This document shows positions 1-8,375 of a stretch of 64,000 bases of DNA, one piece after another (positions within the stretch are counted from its first letter, which is position 1; each line of letters opens with the position of its first letter). Both the position numbers and the translations under genes were made by a program. Under the pieces are notes generated by a model that saw only the letters and a program-made list of their open reading frames with translations, ran no database searches and was not told the DNA's origin. Source of the stretch: Pedococcus bigeumensis (GTDB taxonomy: Bacteria > Actinomycetota > Actinomycetes > Actinomycetales > Dermatophilaceae); the NCBI RefSeq assembly GCF_006438965.1, contig NZ_RCZM01000008.1:1-64000 (forward strand). The letters run 5' to 3'.

Positions 1-707
1 ATCAGGGTGTAGCGGCTCAGCCCGAGCGGGCCCGGGCCTTTGACCAGTGACCGGTGCGCCCGTCGGAGGTCGGCGTCGTGCTCGACCAACCGGTCCGGGC
101 GCATCACCTGTCCGGCGTGCCGGACCGCGGCCGCGAGCCCCTTCTCGCCCAGGCCGTCGACGCCGCGCGCGGACTGCAGCAACACACCGGTGACCTGCTC
201 CAGCTCGGCCGGGTCGGCCAGCCCGCGGATGCTCTGGTGGAACCGGACGATCTGGGCGGCCTTGCCCACCGGCAACACCTCACCCCGCCCCGGGTCGGCG
301 TCATCGGCGTCCGTGCCGGCGGCGACCGCCTCGACCACGCCGCCCAGCCGCAGGTCCTCGCAAGCGGCGGTGGCGGCGACGGCGTCCAGGTCGCGCAGGT
401 CCCGCAATGGGATCAGTGGCGCCATCGCATGCGCCCAGTCCACCGGCCCCCAGCCGTCCCCGCTGCCCAGGCTGCGCCGTTTCGCCTCGGCCAGCACCGC
501 CACCAGGTGCGCGTCGACACTGACCGCCAAGTCGCCCAGCGCGCTCATCGCCGCCGCGACCTCGGCATCGCTCAGCGCCCAGACCCGGCCCGGCTCACAG
601 CCAGCCAGCGCCGCAACCGCCGCCGAGACCACACCCAGCACCGGTCGGCCGCGGTGACCGCTGGGGTCGCCGCCCGTTCGGGGGGTGGTGTCGGGACTGA
701 TTGCCAT
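1..707 (-). CDS. DUF222 domain protein, N-terminal part (cut by window edge)
   Basis: The reading frame starts at ATG 707 and runs off the left edge without a stop, giving about 235 residues. It begins MAISPDTTPRTGG and continues as an alanine-rich helical protein typical of DUF222, the domain that precedes an HNH nuclease domain in a multicopy actinobacterial family. The HNH part would lie outside the window. The start is supported by the promoter-like sequence just upstream, which matches the one before the second family member at 16151-17449. The family's role is not established; a mobile or defence-related nuclease is often suspected. I am confident of the coding strand and moderately confident of the family. 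Confidence 0.75.
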   Translation of the reverse strand, partial: MAISPDTTPRTGGDPSGHRGRPVLGVVSAAVAALAGCEPGRVWALSDAEVAAAMSALGDLAVSVDAHLVAVLAEAKRRSLGSGDGWGPVDWAHAMAPLIPLRDLRDLDAVAATAACEDLRLGGVVEAVAAGTDADDADPGRGEVLPVGKAAQIVRFHQSIRGLADPAELEQVTGVLLQSARGVDGLGEKGLAAAVRHAGQVMRPDRLVEHDADLRRAHRSLVKGPGPLGLSRYTL

Positions 708-742
708 GACGACCACGTTAGACCCGACCACTGACAGTCCAA
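708..742 (-). promoter_or_regulatory. Leaderless-type promoter of the DUF222 gene
   Basis: On the minus strand a TTGGAC (737-742) and a TAACGT (715-720) are separated by 16 nt, and the ATG follows 7 nt after the second box. No ribosome binding site fits between them, so the transcript probably starts at the ATG. The same arrangement occurs at 17450-17484. A DnaA-box-like TGTGGACAA lies further upstream at 793-801. Confidence 0.5.
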
Positions 743-896
743 CTCACTCCCGCTGGCGCGAGATCGGTTGCACCCCAACGCAATTCGACACCTGTGGACA
801 AGCTGCAACGAGTATGGTTCGTGATGCGATATCGCGCAACCGCGACGCCGCAACGGCACCGATACGGCACCACAGGACCACGCGAGGGTGCGGCGG

Positions 897-1835
897 TCAG
901 TGGGTGACGAGCCGGGCCTTGGCGGTCTTGACCTGAAGGGTCTCGGGGGTGCCCTGGATGGTGACGTCGCCGGGGATCGTGATCCAGGTGCCGCCGTTGA
1001 CCCGGTACTGCCCACCGTAGGTGACGTCGGCTCGCACCTGGTAGCTGCCACCCCTGGCGTACTCGTGACGGATGTCGCCGTCGGGGTACGGGCCACCCAG
1101 CGAGCCGGTGCGGCCGCTGCTGGTGCCGTCGCCGTAGACGTAGACCACGGACTTGAGCCGAGGCCGGATGTCTACCCGGAACCCGGCCATCCGGCCCGGG
1201 TCCACGGAGTCGACCTCGTCAGGCTGAAAACCACTCGAAGGCCATTTCAGCTCGAAGTAGGTCGGCAGCCTCACCAAGGTGACGTTCCCCTCGGGCTGGA
1301 TGTTGACCGTGGCAAGCGCGAACTTCGTGTCGTGGAACGCGGCCTGGATCTGAGCCATCGTCAGACGGGGCTGGTTGCCGGGGACCATCTCCGGCAGGCA
1401 GGTCACACCCAGTCGCTGCCACGCCAGGGCGGCAACGGGCTGGTCCTGGTCGTTGACCGGCTTGCCGTCCTTGTCGATCCGCGCTTCCCAGACAGCCACG
1501 GGCGGACCCTGACCCTGTGCTGGGGTGTTGCGCTCGCACCGGGCGTCGGCACCACACGCCGTGTCGACGTCATTGTCCGGTCGAGCCCCGCCACACAGCC
1601 CCGTCGAGGCGTACCTGAAGAACGGACCCTTGGGCACCGGCAGACCGATACGACCCGCCTTGCGCTGCAGCTCCTTCATGTCGGACTGCCCCATCGTGCC
1701 GACCGTCGTGCCCGTGTCGGTGTACTGGCCGTTGGTACCGTCACATGAAGGTGGGCATGCCGCCCATGCGGCACTCGGAACGGCGATGGTCAACGCAACT
1801 GCAGCGACCAGGCAGAGGGCGATCCTGCGACTCAT
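897..1835 (-). CDS. Secreted protein of unknown function, beta-rich
   Basis: A 312-residue protein starting MSRRIALCLVAAVALTIAVP, a clear signal peptide ending near AAWA. The mature part has several cysteines and a C-terminal half with short beta-type repeats (VYVYGDGTSSG, then HEYARGGSYQVRADVTYGG) that resemble a PKD-like fold; this is inference. I chose ATG 1835 over the longer frame because it begins the signal peptide and its ATGA overlaps the stop of the lipoprotein gene upstream. The two genes are therefore translationally coupled and both are exported. I do not recognise a precise function. Confidence 0.7.
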   Translation of the reverse strand: MSRRIALCLVAAVALTIAVPSAAWAACPPSCDGTNGQYTDTGTTVGTMGQSDMKELQRKAGRIGLPVPKGPFFRYASTGLCGGARPDNDVDTACGADARCERNTPAQGQGPPVAVWEARIDKDGKPVNDQDQPVAALAWQRLGVTCLPEMVPGNQPRLTMAQIQAAFHDTKFALATVNIQPEGNVTLVRLPTYFELKWPSSGFQPDEVDSVDPGRMAGFRVDIRPRLKSVVYVYGDGTSSGRTGSLGGPYPDGDIRHEYARGGSYQVRADVTYGGQYRVNGGTWITIPGDVTIQGTPETLQVKTAKARLVTH

Positions 1836-2413
1836 GCCTTGTCCGCTCCGTAAAGCTTCCACGACCCGTTCGCCCAGACGATCGCGATGCTCACTTCCAG
1901 TGACGACACCTTGTCCTGGTGGACCTTCTTGCCACCCCCGTCGACCACCCACGCCCCAAGCTGAGCGGAGGTCGCCTGGTAGTAGAGCTGCCCCTTCGGT
2001 GCGCCCTGAAGTGGGGCAAGGTTCTTGAGTGCCAGCGGCGGAGTGGAGTACTTACCTCCGCCCGCGACAAGGTCCTTGACCGATTGTTCGTTCCTCTGAC
2101 AGAAGACGCACGAGGTGGCCGCGATGCCCGGGATGACGCCCACCCGTGGGCGCTGAAAGACCTCATTGAGGGTGGCGTAGTAGTACTCGACGAAGGCCTT
2201 GCCGCCTTCGACGGTGTGTGCCCGCGCCGCCGCCGGATAGCCGTCGGCTGGACCGCTCGTCGTGGTCGTCCTCGTGGTCGACGGTGCGCTCGGCGTCGTC
2301 GTTGTGGACGACGTCGACGTGCTCACCGGCGGGTCATCACCCCCACCCGTGCACCCCGCCAGGCCGAGCAGCGCGACCAGGCCGCACGCGGCATACCCAT
2401 GACGTCGAAGCAC
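1832..2413 (-). CDS. Lipoprotein, DUF6318-like
   Basis: A 193-residue protein with an N-terminal signal ending in a lipobox (LAGC, Cys21), then a Thr/Ser-rich linker and a C-terminal domain beginning GGKAFVEYYYATLNEVF. A tail containing paired cysteines (CVFCQ) and a region ending in WANGSWKLYG match the look of DUF6318, an actinobacterial lipoprotein family of unknown function. It is the first gene of a two-gene unit, overlapping the downstream secreted-protein gene by 4 nt. The family call is from memory of the motif pattern. Confidence 0.65.
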   Translation of the reverse strand: MLRRHGYAACGLVALLGLAGCTGGGDDPPVSTSTSSTTTTPSAPSTTRTTTTSGPADGYPAAARAHTVEGGKAFVEYYYATLNEVFQRPRVGVIPGIAATSCVFCQRNEQSVKDLVAGGGKYSTPPLALKNLAPLQGAPKGQLYYQATSAQLGAWVVDGGGKKVHQDKVSSLEVSIAIVWANGSWKLYGADKA

Positions 2414-2517
2414 GCCCGAACCCCCCTCCGCAGCCTCCCCGGCCGTCCCGAACTGCAGGCGAGTCTACGCAAACACCGGACAAATGGCCCGTTGTCATCC
2501 ACAGGCCACGGGCGCGC

Positions 2518-2895
2518 TCAGCCGCCGTAGGGGACGGTGATGATCTCGAGGCTGTGGCCGTCGGGGTCGTCCCAGTAGAGGCCCCGGCCACCGTCGTTGG
2601 TGTTGATCTCGCCCGCCACGTGGTGGAACGGGTCCGCCCAGTAGGTCAAGTCGCGTTGCGCGATGCGCGCGTGGATCTGGTCGAACTCCTCCTCGCTCAC
2701 CAGGAAGGCGTAGTGCTGCGGATGCGGGCTGCCGTGGTCGTCCGCGTAGTCGAGCGAGACCCCGTTGCCCAGCTCGACGACCAGGAACGGTCCGTAGCGC
2801 GTGGGCGGCTCCAACCCCAGCAGGTCCACGAGGAAGCCCGCCGATACCGCCTTGTCGGTGCAGTGCACGATCGTGTGGTTCAGCTCGGCGGCCAT
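2518..2895 (-). CDS. Glyoxalase/bleomycin-resistance (VOC) family protein
   Basis: A 125-residue single VOC domain: the N-terminal strand MAAELNHTIVHCTD, a central FLVSEEEFDQI segment, and the closing YWDDPDGHSLEIITVPYG strand typical of the family, with the terminal metal-type glutamate in LEI. Substrate unknown; these proteins are small metalloenzymes or binding proteins. ATG 2895 was chosen because GGGAGGAAGG precedes it. A longer frame starting at 2982 would begin inside a palindromic repeat and is unlikely. Confidence 0.8.
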   Translation of the reverse strand: MAAELNHTIVHCTDKAVSAGFLVDLLGLEPPTRYGPFLVVELGNGVSLDYADDHGSPHPQHYAFLVSEEEFDQIHARIAQRDLTYWADPFHHVAGEINTNDGGRGLYWDDPDGHSLEIITVPYGG

Positions 2896-2910
2896 GGACC
2901 TTCCTCCCAG

Positions 2911-2955
2911 GTGTGCGGCACTCGAGTGTGCGGCTCTCGAGTGTGCGCCTCCCGA
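2911..2955. repeat. Three 15-bp tandem repeats upstream of the VOC gene
   Basis: Units GTGTGCGGCACTCGA, GTGTGCGGCTCTCGA and GTGTGCGCCTCCCGA follow each other without gaps (2911, 2926, 2941). They lie between the VOC start and the palindrome at 2962, in its 5' leader or promoter region. They may bind a regulator or simply be a slippage product. Confidence 0.7.
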
Positions 2956-2961
2956 CAGCAC

Positions 2962-2992
2962 GGTATGCCGGGTGGTGACCACCCGGCATACC
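2962..2992. terminator. GGTATGCCG-family palindrome, probable terminator of SRPBCC gene
   Basis: Two perfect 15-nt arms (GGTATGCCGGGTGGT and its complement) around a single G. It begins 33 nt after the stop of the SRPBCC gene (3025-3450). There is no clear T-run, which is common for actinobacterial hairpin terminators. Confidence 0.7.
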
Positions 2993-3024
2993 GAACGGTG
3001 GGCGTCGTGTGGCTGCCTGCCGGC

Positions 3025-3450
3025 TCAGGCCTGGAGGCCACCCGCCAGCCGGCCGAGCGCGTCGTCCCAGTGCTGCAGGTCTCCGCGGGGGTCACCGGCG
3101 ATGCCACGGCCTTCGTGGAAGACCTCGACCCTCGTGCCGTCCCCGTCCGGTCGCAGCTGGACGTCGAGCATGCTCAGTGGCCCGTCCTCGTGCGGGTGCC
3201 ACGTGACCCGCACCTGTTCGACGGGATGGAAGCTGCGCACCACGCCGTACGACCCGTCGGCCGCGTGCCACGGCTCACCCTTGTTGCCGATCCGAGCGCC
3301 CTCGCCGATGAGGGCTTCGGTGCCGGCGGCACTGATCAGGTGCTGCCAGACCTGCTCGACCGGCGCGGGGATCGTGACCCCTGCGCGCACGCCTGCCTCG
3401 AGGTCGCCGGGATCTGTGTCATCCGGGACCGTTTCGACCACACTGCTCAT
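3025..3450 (-). CDS. SRPBCC / AHSA1-like domain protein
   Basis: A 141-residue START-like fold protein. After a short acidic N-terminus it has the opening helix IPAPVEQVWQHLISAAG, central ADGSYGVVRSFHPVEQVRV and the C-terminal helix of the AHSA1/SRPBCC superfamily, a hydrophobic-ligand pocket fold. Function in the cell is unknown. ATG 3450 follows GGAGGTTCTCC; the longer frame to 3582 would begin in a palindrome. It ends in a palindromic terminator at 2962-2992. Confidence 0.75.
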   Translation of the reverse strand: MSSVVETVPDDTDPGDLEAGVRAGVTIPAPVEQVWQHLISAAGTEALIGEGARIGNKGEPWHAADGSYGVVRSFHPVEQVRVTWHPHEDGPLSMLDVQLRPDGDGTRVEVFHEGRGIAGDPRGDLQHWDDALGRLAGGLQA

Positions 3451-3553
3451 GGAGAACCTCCGTCCGAGAGTCACTCCCCGGGTGGGCGTGACCCACAGGG
3501 AACAGTCGACCAAGCCTTGGGCCCGCTGGCAACAGGTGCGCACGATTTCGGGC

Positions 3554-3586
3554 AGGTATGCCGGGTATTGGACACCCGGCACACCT
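3554..3586. terminator. GGTATGCCG-family palindrome after membrane-protein gene
   Basis: Arms GGTATGCCGGGT (3555-3566) and ACCCGGCACACC (3574-3585) pair with one mismatch around a 7-nt loop, 13 nt after the stop of the gene at 3599-4240. Confidence 0.6.
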
Positions 3587-3598
3587 CGCCCCTCGTGC

Positions 3599-4240
3599 TC
3601 AGACGAGGGATTCGGCGAGTACGGCCTCCGTCAGCTCGTTGCCGCGGGCTCCCTTCGCCACCAGCCTGCCCCCGAAGACCAGGGTCCAGGCCAGGTACAC
3701 GGGGATGGTGAAGTAGACCGGCAGCAAGATCCCGCAGATTCCGGCGATGACCGAGAAGGCTCTCAACCAGCGGGGCAGCCCGGCCCGCGCCGCCAGCAGG
3801 ATCGCCAGGGCCCCGATGAAGAACGCCGGACCACACAGCGCCAGCAGGTTGGCGATCTCGCTGATCGTGTAGATCACGGGGTGCGGGACACCCTGCTGGA
3901 CGTCGGTTCCTCCCTCGGCGAGGGCGACGACGAGGCCGCCGCCGACGAAGGCGCCGACCACGCTGATGACGGTGCCGGCGACCGACATGCCCCATGCGGT
4001 GTCCCCGACCACGCCTCCCAGCCGCCGAAGTCCGTGGCCGAACGCGAGCAGCCCCAACGCGGCCAGGGCGCCGAGGTACCAGAAGGCGAACGAGCCCAGA
4101 TAGTGGCTGGGGTCGACGTAGCCAGCGACGATGTCCGGCTCGTAGTCGCCCCCGGGACCGCCTGCACCGACGAAGGCCGTCGTGGTCCCGACTGCGTAGA
4201 CCAGGAGCCCGATGCCGGCGCTGCGTGGAATGGTGTTCAT
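3599..4240 (-). CDS. Polytopic membrane protein of unknown function
   Basis: A 213-residue protein with about six hydrophobic segments (for example VGTTTAFVGAG, FWYLGALAALGLLAFGHGL, VISVVGAFVGGGLVVALA, LLALCGPAFFIGALAILLAA, VYFTIPVYLAWTLVFGG). ATG 4240 is preceded by AGGGAGGAACC. It is transcribed divergently from the histidine kinase gene at 4399, so the neighbouring two-component system could regulate it; that is inference from position only. I do not recognise the family with certainty. Confidence 0.7.
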   Translation of the reverse strand: MNTIPRSAGIGLLVYAVGTTTAFVGAGGPGGDYEPDIVAGYVDPSHYLGSFAFWYLGALAALGLLAFGHGLRRLGGVVGDTAWGMSVAGTVISVVGAFVGGGLVVALAEGGTDVQQGVPHPVIYTISEIANLLALCGPAFFIGALAILLAARAGLPRWLRAFSVIAGICGILLPVYFTIPVYLAWTLVFGGRLVAKGARGNELTEAVLAESLV

Positions 4241-4398
4241 GGTTCCTCCCTGTGGTGGTGGTTGTCTGTTCGACGGTAGGAAGCCGAACTCGGGTCGTCG
4301 TCCTGCCCGGGCACGAAATCGTGGTGTCCGACAGCAGGATTCGCGCATCCTCCGCAAGGAGGACGTGCAGTTCGCGGCGCGCGGGTACCGTCGGTTCC

Positions 4399-5547
4399 GT
4401 GACGCGCAGGAACTGGGCGTTCGACACCGCCGTCGCGGTGGTGGTCGGCGTCCTCGGTCAGCTCGAGGCGTGGTGGGGCATCACATCGACGCACCGCCAG
4501 GGGCCGTTGTGGGCCCAGGCCCTCCTGTATGCCGTGACCGCTGTCCTGCTCGTGGGTCGCCGGCTGAACCCCCTTGCCTGCCAAGGGGCGATCGTCCTCG
4601 CCAGCACGGTGGAGTTCGCCACCTTCGGCTCCCCCGAGGGAAACGGCGTCATGCTGCCCATGCTCGTCGCCACCTACACCGTCGGACGACGGCTGCCGCC
4701 ACGGCGGGCGTGGTGGGGGCTGGTCCTGGCCGCGACGTTCTGGCTGTCGTGGTCGAGCCTGGACCCGACTGGCATGCACGCCACGATGAGGGAGCGGCTG
4801 CTCACCCTCTTCTGGCTGAGCCCGTCGGTGATCGCCTGGCTGGTCGGGGCAGTCGTGCGTCTCACCGTCCTCAACACCGAGCAGCGACGGGTGAACCGTC
4901 AGCAGCGGGCCTCACAGGCGGTGGCGGAGGAACGCAACCGCATCGCGCGCGAGCTGCACGACGTCATCGGGCACAGCGTCAGTGTGATGACCGTGCAGGC
5001 CTCGGCGGTGCGTCGCCGTCTCACGACCGACCAGGACGCCGAGCGGCAGGCTCTGGAAACCGTTGAGGCAGTGGGCCGCGAGGCGCTGGCCGAGATGCGC
5101 CGGATGGTCGGCGTGCTCCGAGAGTCGGGCGAGGAGACCCAGCTGGAGCCGCCACCCGGGCTCGACCAGCTGGACCGCCTCGCGGAGAAGTTCCGCACGG
5201 CCGGTCTGCCCGTCGACCTCCAGGTGACCGGCGTGGTGCAGGCACTGGCGCCGGGGCTGGACCTCACGGCATACCGGCTCGTGCAGGAGGGGCTGACGAA
5301 CACCCTGCGTCACGCGCGGAACCCCCGCAAGGCGGCCGTCGCCATCGACTACGGTGCCGAACGGCTCGAGCTCGCGGTGCGCGACGACGGGCAGCGTCCG
5401 GCGAGCGCGACTCCCCCGGCCGAGGCAGGCAGTGGACTGCTCGGGATGCGAGAACGCGTTGCGGTGTATGGGGGTTCGCTCGTCGCGCGGGTTCGTCCGG
5501 AAGGCGGCTTCGAGCTCGTCGCGACCCTTCCGCTGGAGTCGGCATGA
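4399..5547 (+). CDS. Two-component sensor histidine kinase (NarL/HisKA_3 type)
   Basis: A 382-residue kinase with four or five N-terminal membrane segments, the HisKA_3 phospho-acceptor motif (RIARELHDVIGHS) and a HATPase domain with LVQEGLTNTLRHA and GSGLLGMRERV. It phosphorylates the response regulator encoded immediately downstream, whose ATG overlaps this stop (ATGA). The start is set at GTG 4399, the first codon before the predicted membrane domain (VTRRNWAFDTAV). No good ribosome binding site precedes it, so the start is uncertain. The signal sensed is unknown. Confidence 0.85.
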   Translation: MTRRNWAFDTAVAVVVGVLGQLEAWWGITSTHRQGPLWAQALLYAVTAVLLVGRRLNPLACQGAIVLASTVEFATFGSPEGNGVMLPMLVATYTVGRRLPPRRAWWGLVLAATFWLSWSSLDPTGMHATMRERLLTLFWLSPSVIAWLVGAVVRLTVLNTEQRRVNRQQRASQAVAEERNRIARELHDVIGHSVSVMTVQASAVRRRLTTDQDAERQALETVEAVGREALAEMRRMVGVLRESGEETQLEPPPGLDQLDRLAEKFRTAGLPVDLQVTGVVQALAPGLDLTAYRLVQEGLTNTLRHARNPRKAAVAIDYGAERLELAVRDDGQRPASATPPAEAGSGLLGMRERVAVYGGSLVARVRPEGGFELVATLPLESA

Positions 5548-6224
5548 TCGACGTGCTGATCGTCGACGACCAGGCTCTCGTACGGGCCGGCTTCCGGATG
5601 ATCCTGGAGATCGAGCCTGACATCCACGTGGTCGGTGAGGCCGCCGACGGGGAACAGGCGGTGGCCCAGGTCGCCGCCCTCAGCCCGGACGTCGTGCTCA
5701 TGGACGTGCGCATGCCCGGAGTCGACGGCATCGCGGCCACGAGGCGGCTGATGGCCGACGGGCCGCGCGCCACCCGGGTCGTGATGCTCACGACGTTCGA
5801 CATGGACGGGTACGTGTACGAGGCGCTGCAGGCGGGGGCGAGCGGCTTCCTGCTCAAGGACGTGCAACCGGAGCTCCTGGTCGCGGGGATCAGGGCAGTG
5901 CATTCGGGCGAGTCCCTGCTGGCGCCCACGGTGACCCGCCGCATGATCGAGTCGTTCCTCGCGCGGCCGCGGGTACCGGAGGGTGAGGCCCGGGACCAGC
6001 TGGCCTCCCTGACGCCACGGGAGCTGGAGACGCTGTCGTTGCTCGCGCGCGGGCTCACGAACGCCGAGGTCGCCGAGGAGCTGTTCGTCTCCGAAACGAC
6101 CGTGAAGACCCATGTCGGTCGGGTGCTGATGAAGCTGGGCCTCCGCGACCGCGTGCAGGCCGTGATCTACGCCTACGAGACAGGGCTGGTCAGCGGTGCC
6201 GGTGCGGAGCGCAATCCCAGGTAA
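5544..6224 (+). CDS. Response regulator, NarL/LuxR family
   Basis: A 226-residue regulator with an N-terminal receiver domain (acidic pair D8-D9, phospho-acceptor D54 in VLMDVRMPG, T83/T84, K106) and a C-terminal LuxR-type helix-turn-helix at about residues 155-215 (LTPRELETLSLLARGLTNAEV). It is translationally coupled to the kinase by a 4-nt overlap. Likely targets include the divergent membrane-protein gene at 3599-4240. A palindromic terminator lies 23 nt after the stop. Confidence 0.9.
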   Translation: MIDVLIVDDQALVRAGFRMILEIEPDIHVVGEAADGEQAVAQVAALSPDVVLMDVRMPGVDGIAATRRLMADGPRATRVVMLTTFDMDGYVYEALQAGASGFLLKDVQPELLVAGIRAVHSGESLLAPTVTRRMIESFLARPRVPEGEARDQLASLTPRELETLSLLARGLTNAEVAEELFVSETTVKTHVGRVLMKLGLRDRVQAVIYAYETGLVSGAGAERNPR

Positions 6225-6246
6225 CCCGGACCTTCGCCAGCTGCGC

Positions 6247-6282
6247 TGAGGTATGCCGGGTTCTCGCCACCGGCGCACCTCA
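6247..6282. terminator. GGTATGCCG-family palindrome after the response regulator
   Basis: The outer arm TGAGGTATGCCGG pairs with CCGGCGCACCTCA with two mismatches, around a short loop. It ends the kinase-regulator operon. Confidence 0.6.
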
Positions 6283-6354
6283 CCCCGGGCTGCCCTAGTC
6301 CGTTTGGTCCGTCTGCTGCCGGTAGCGCGGTCCGCGCCCGCTGGGTTGGGGACG

Positions 6355-7659
6355 ATGGACGGCGACGTGAATGCCCCCGACCGGGGCGTGGGGAGGGCCG
6401 GTGTGGAGCTCGACAAGGTGGAGCTGTTGTGGCTCGAGGTGTCGGCGCAGTGCGGCTGTGGTGAGCCGTTGGCGCGCGGTGAGCAGGTCGGTTTCGAACC
6501 GACGGCCAAGGAGCTCCTGTGCCTCTGGTGCCTGGCCGACCTCAGAGCCGGACGGCCGCGCCCGGCGCGTCGAGCTCCGCGCCCGGACACCAGCGGTGCG
6601 GTCGCAGGCGCGGCCGCCCTTCCCGCCCCGGCGCCGTCCATGCCCAGTGACCCTTGGGCAGGCACCTCGGTGCCCGCCATGCCCGCAGACCCGTGGGCAG
6701 CCTCCCCGGCACCGGCCATGCCCGAGGATCCTTGGGCGCGCCCCGTGGCGCAGGACCCCGCTGGGTCGCCCACGGCGTACCTCCCCCCACGGCAACGACG
6801 GTCCGGACCGGGCACCGCGAGCACGCTGATCGTGGCAGTCCTCCTGGTCGCCCTCGCCGTCCTGGGGATCCCGCGCCTGATCGCCAGAGGTGCTGCGGTC
6901 AACGGCACCGGCCCGGGCGCGCAGTCAGCGTTCGGCGACATCGCGATGGGTGCCCCGATCACACCTGTCGCCCCGTCGGGATCGGGCCTGGCCGAGCCGC
7001 CCGTGCCCGCGGACGCACGATCTACCAGGCTGAGTCCGTCACCCACGAAGCGGTCCTCGTCCACCGCCTACACGTTCCTGCGCACCACCGCGTCCGGACT
7101 TCCGGTGGCCTTCGACCCGTGCCGCCCGATCCACCTCGTGGTGAACACGGATGAGTCTCCTCGCGGTGGTGAGGAGCTGATCAAGGAAGCCGCCGCGGAG
7201 GTCAGCGCTGCGACCGGGCTGGTGCTCACCGTGGACGGTCGGACCACCGAGGCGCCGACCATCAGCCGGCCAAGTATCGACGAGAAGCTCTACGGCAACC
7301 GGTGGGCGCCGGTCCTGGTGGCCTGGACGCACGACAGCGCCAACGCCGAGCTCGTCGGCCCGGTCGTGGGGATCGGTGGGCCTGCGATGGCGCCCTATCG
7401 CTCGGCGGCCGACATGCACTACGTGACCGGCACGGTGCTGCTGGACGCCCCTGCGTTCGACCACATCCTCGACGAGCCGGACGGCCGCGTCATCGCGCGA
7501 AGCATCGTCATGCACGAGCTCGGGCACCTCGTCGGCCTGGGGCACGTGGCGGACCAGCGCCAGCTGATGTTCGCGTCGATGGTGGGACAGACCGGCTTCG
7601 GCGACGGAGACCTCGAAGGACTGCGCCAGGTCGGCTCGGGCCCCTGCTTCAACGGCTAG
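6355..7659 (+). CDS. Membrane-anchored zinc metalloprotease with N-terminal zinc ribbon
   Basis: A 434-residue protein. Residues 33-59 hold two cysteine pairs (CGC and CLWC) that look like a zinc ribbon. Residues about 96-128 carry three degenerate repeats of MPxDPWA in a Pro/Ala linker. One membrane segment lies at about 156-173. The extracellular part ends with HELGHLVGLGH, the metzincin-type HExxHxxGxxH zinc site of matrixin-like proteases, and a C-terminal Cys. This makes it a type II membrane peptidase with its active site outside. ATG 6355 was preferred because the upstream extension begins in the palindrome at 6247. Substrate unknown. Confidence 0.75.
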   Translation: MDGDVNAPDRGVGRAGVELDKVELLWLEVSAQCGCGEPLARGEQVGFEPTAKELLCLWCLADLRAGRPRPARRAPRPDTSGAVAGAAALPAPAPSMPSDPWAGTSVPAMPADPWAASPAPAMPEDPWARPVAQDPAGSPTAYLPPRQRRSGPGTASTLIVAVLLVALAVLGIPRLIARGAAVNGTGPGAQSAFGDIAMGAPITPVAPSGSGLAEPPVPADARSTRLSPSPTKRSSSTAYTFLRTTASGLPVAFDPCRPIHLVVNTDESPRGGEELIKEAAAEVSAATGLVLTVDGRTTEAPTISRPSIDEKLYGNRWAPVLVAWTHDSANAELVGPVVGIGGPAMAPYRSAADMHYVTGTVLLDAPAFDHILDEPDGRVIARSIVMHELGHLVGLGHVADQRQLMFASMVGQTGFGDGDLEGLRQVGSGPCFNG

Positions 7660-7684
7660 CGCCCCTGCTTCTCCGGCTGGCGAC

Positions 7685-7963
7685 TCAGAACCACTGGTGG
7701 GGATGCTGACAGGACTCGCGCCGGCCGGCGATCAGGCGCCGACCGAACCGGACGACGGTCCAGCACCACCAGCGGTCGATGTCCCGGGTCGCCAGGTCCG
7801 CGCGCCACTCCCAGTAGCCGCACAGTTCCTCGAGCTCGGCATCGTTCAACGACAGGCACACGTCCACGAAGAACCCGGGGCGTCCGTCGATGGGGTTGAC
7901 GTACGGCGGCCCGTCGTACGTCACCCAGGTCGTCCCCGCATCGAGCCGGTTCACCTCGCCCAT
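7685..7963 (-). CDS. Hypothetical small Trp-rich protein
   Basis: A 92-residue protein (MGEVNRLDAGTTWVTYDG...) with a Trp-rich middle (CGYWEWRADLATRDIDRWWCW) and a basic, His-rich tail. It is cytoplasmic by appearance. I chose ATG 7963 because the only longer start (8065) falls within a palindromic repeat. Function not recognised. Confidence 0.5.
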   Translation of the reverse strand: MGEVNRLDAGTTWVTYDGPPYVNPIDGRPGFFVDVCLSLNDAELEELCGYWEWRADLATRDIDRWWCWTVVRFGRRLIAGRRESCQHPHQWF

Positions 7964-8036
7964 GAGGCGATCGTCGTCCCGAACGAGGGGTTTCGCCTCC
8001 GTCGATCGATGGAGATCGGACTCGCGCCGATGCCGC

Positions 8037-8083
8037 ACAGGCGGGGTATGCCGGGTGGTGACCACCCGGCATACCCCGCCTGT
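8037..8083. terminator. 47-bp perfect palindrome, terminator of the 8106 gene
   Basis: A perfect 23-bp stem around a single G (arms 8037-8059 and 8061-8083) containing the shared GGTATGCCGGGTGGT core. It begins 23 nt after the stop of the gene at 8106-8375. It is the longest of the family in this window. Confidence 0.75.
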
Positions 8084-8105
8084 CGTGTCCCGTTCGAGGC
8101 GCGGC

Positions 8106-8375
8106 TCAGTGCTGGGCGATGACGGTCTTCCAGCTGTAGTCGTAGGCGAAACCGGTCGGGAAGTTGTCGTCCGTCGCGCTGGAGTCGAACACGCAGAACT
8201 GCACCCACGCGGCGCCCTTGGCGAGCTTCCCCGAGACGTAGTCGGTGCCGAACGGGTGGTCGACGAGCTTCACCGTGAACCGGTTGACGTGCCACCGGCC
8301 GTCGCACTGGATCGTCTGTCCTGCAGGGTCGTTCGCGTACTGGTAGTTCGTGTCGTACCACGCGTCCGACAGCAT
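8106..8375 (-). CDS. Hypothetical protein, possibly 5'-truncated
   Basis: An 89-residue reading frame (MLSDAWYDTNYQYANDPAGQ...) rich in aromatic residues, unlike random DNA. The same frame continues upstream of ATG 8375 for about 36 more sensible codons (reading THLWASIKQGGADPTAEGSG before the Met) but contains no ATG, GTG or TTG before a TAG. Either a non-standard start is used or the 5' end, possibly with a signal peptide, has been lost. Function unknown. Confidence 0.45.
   Translation of the reverse strand: MLSDAWYDTNYQYANDPAGQTIQCDGRWHVNRFTVKLVDHPFGTDYVSGKLAKGAAWVQFCVFDSSATDDNFPTGFAYDYSWKTVIAQH

Noticed and set aside
54-734. Plus-strand frames over the first 730 bases
   Set aside because: They are the complement of the DUF222 gene and read as Arg/Pro-rich shadow sequence.
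2895-2982. Longer VOC protein starting MVTTRHT at 2982
   Set aside because: The start lies in a palindromic repeat. The same MVTTRHT start appears at 8065 from another copy of the palindrome, so it is a product of the repeat.
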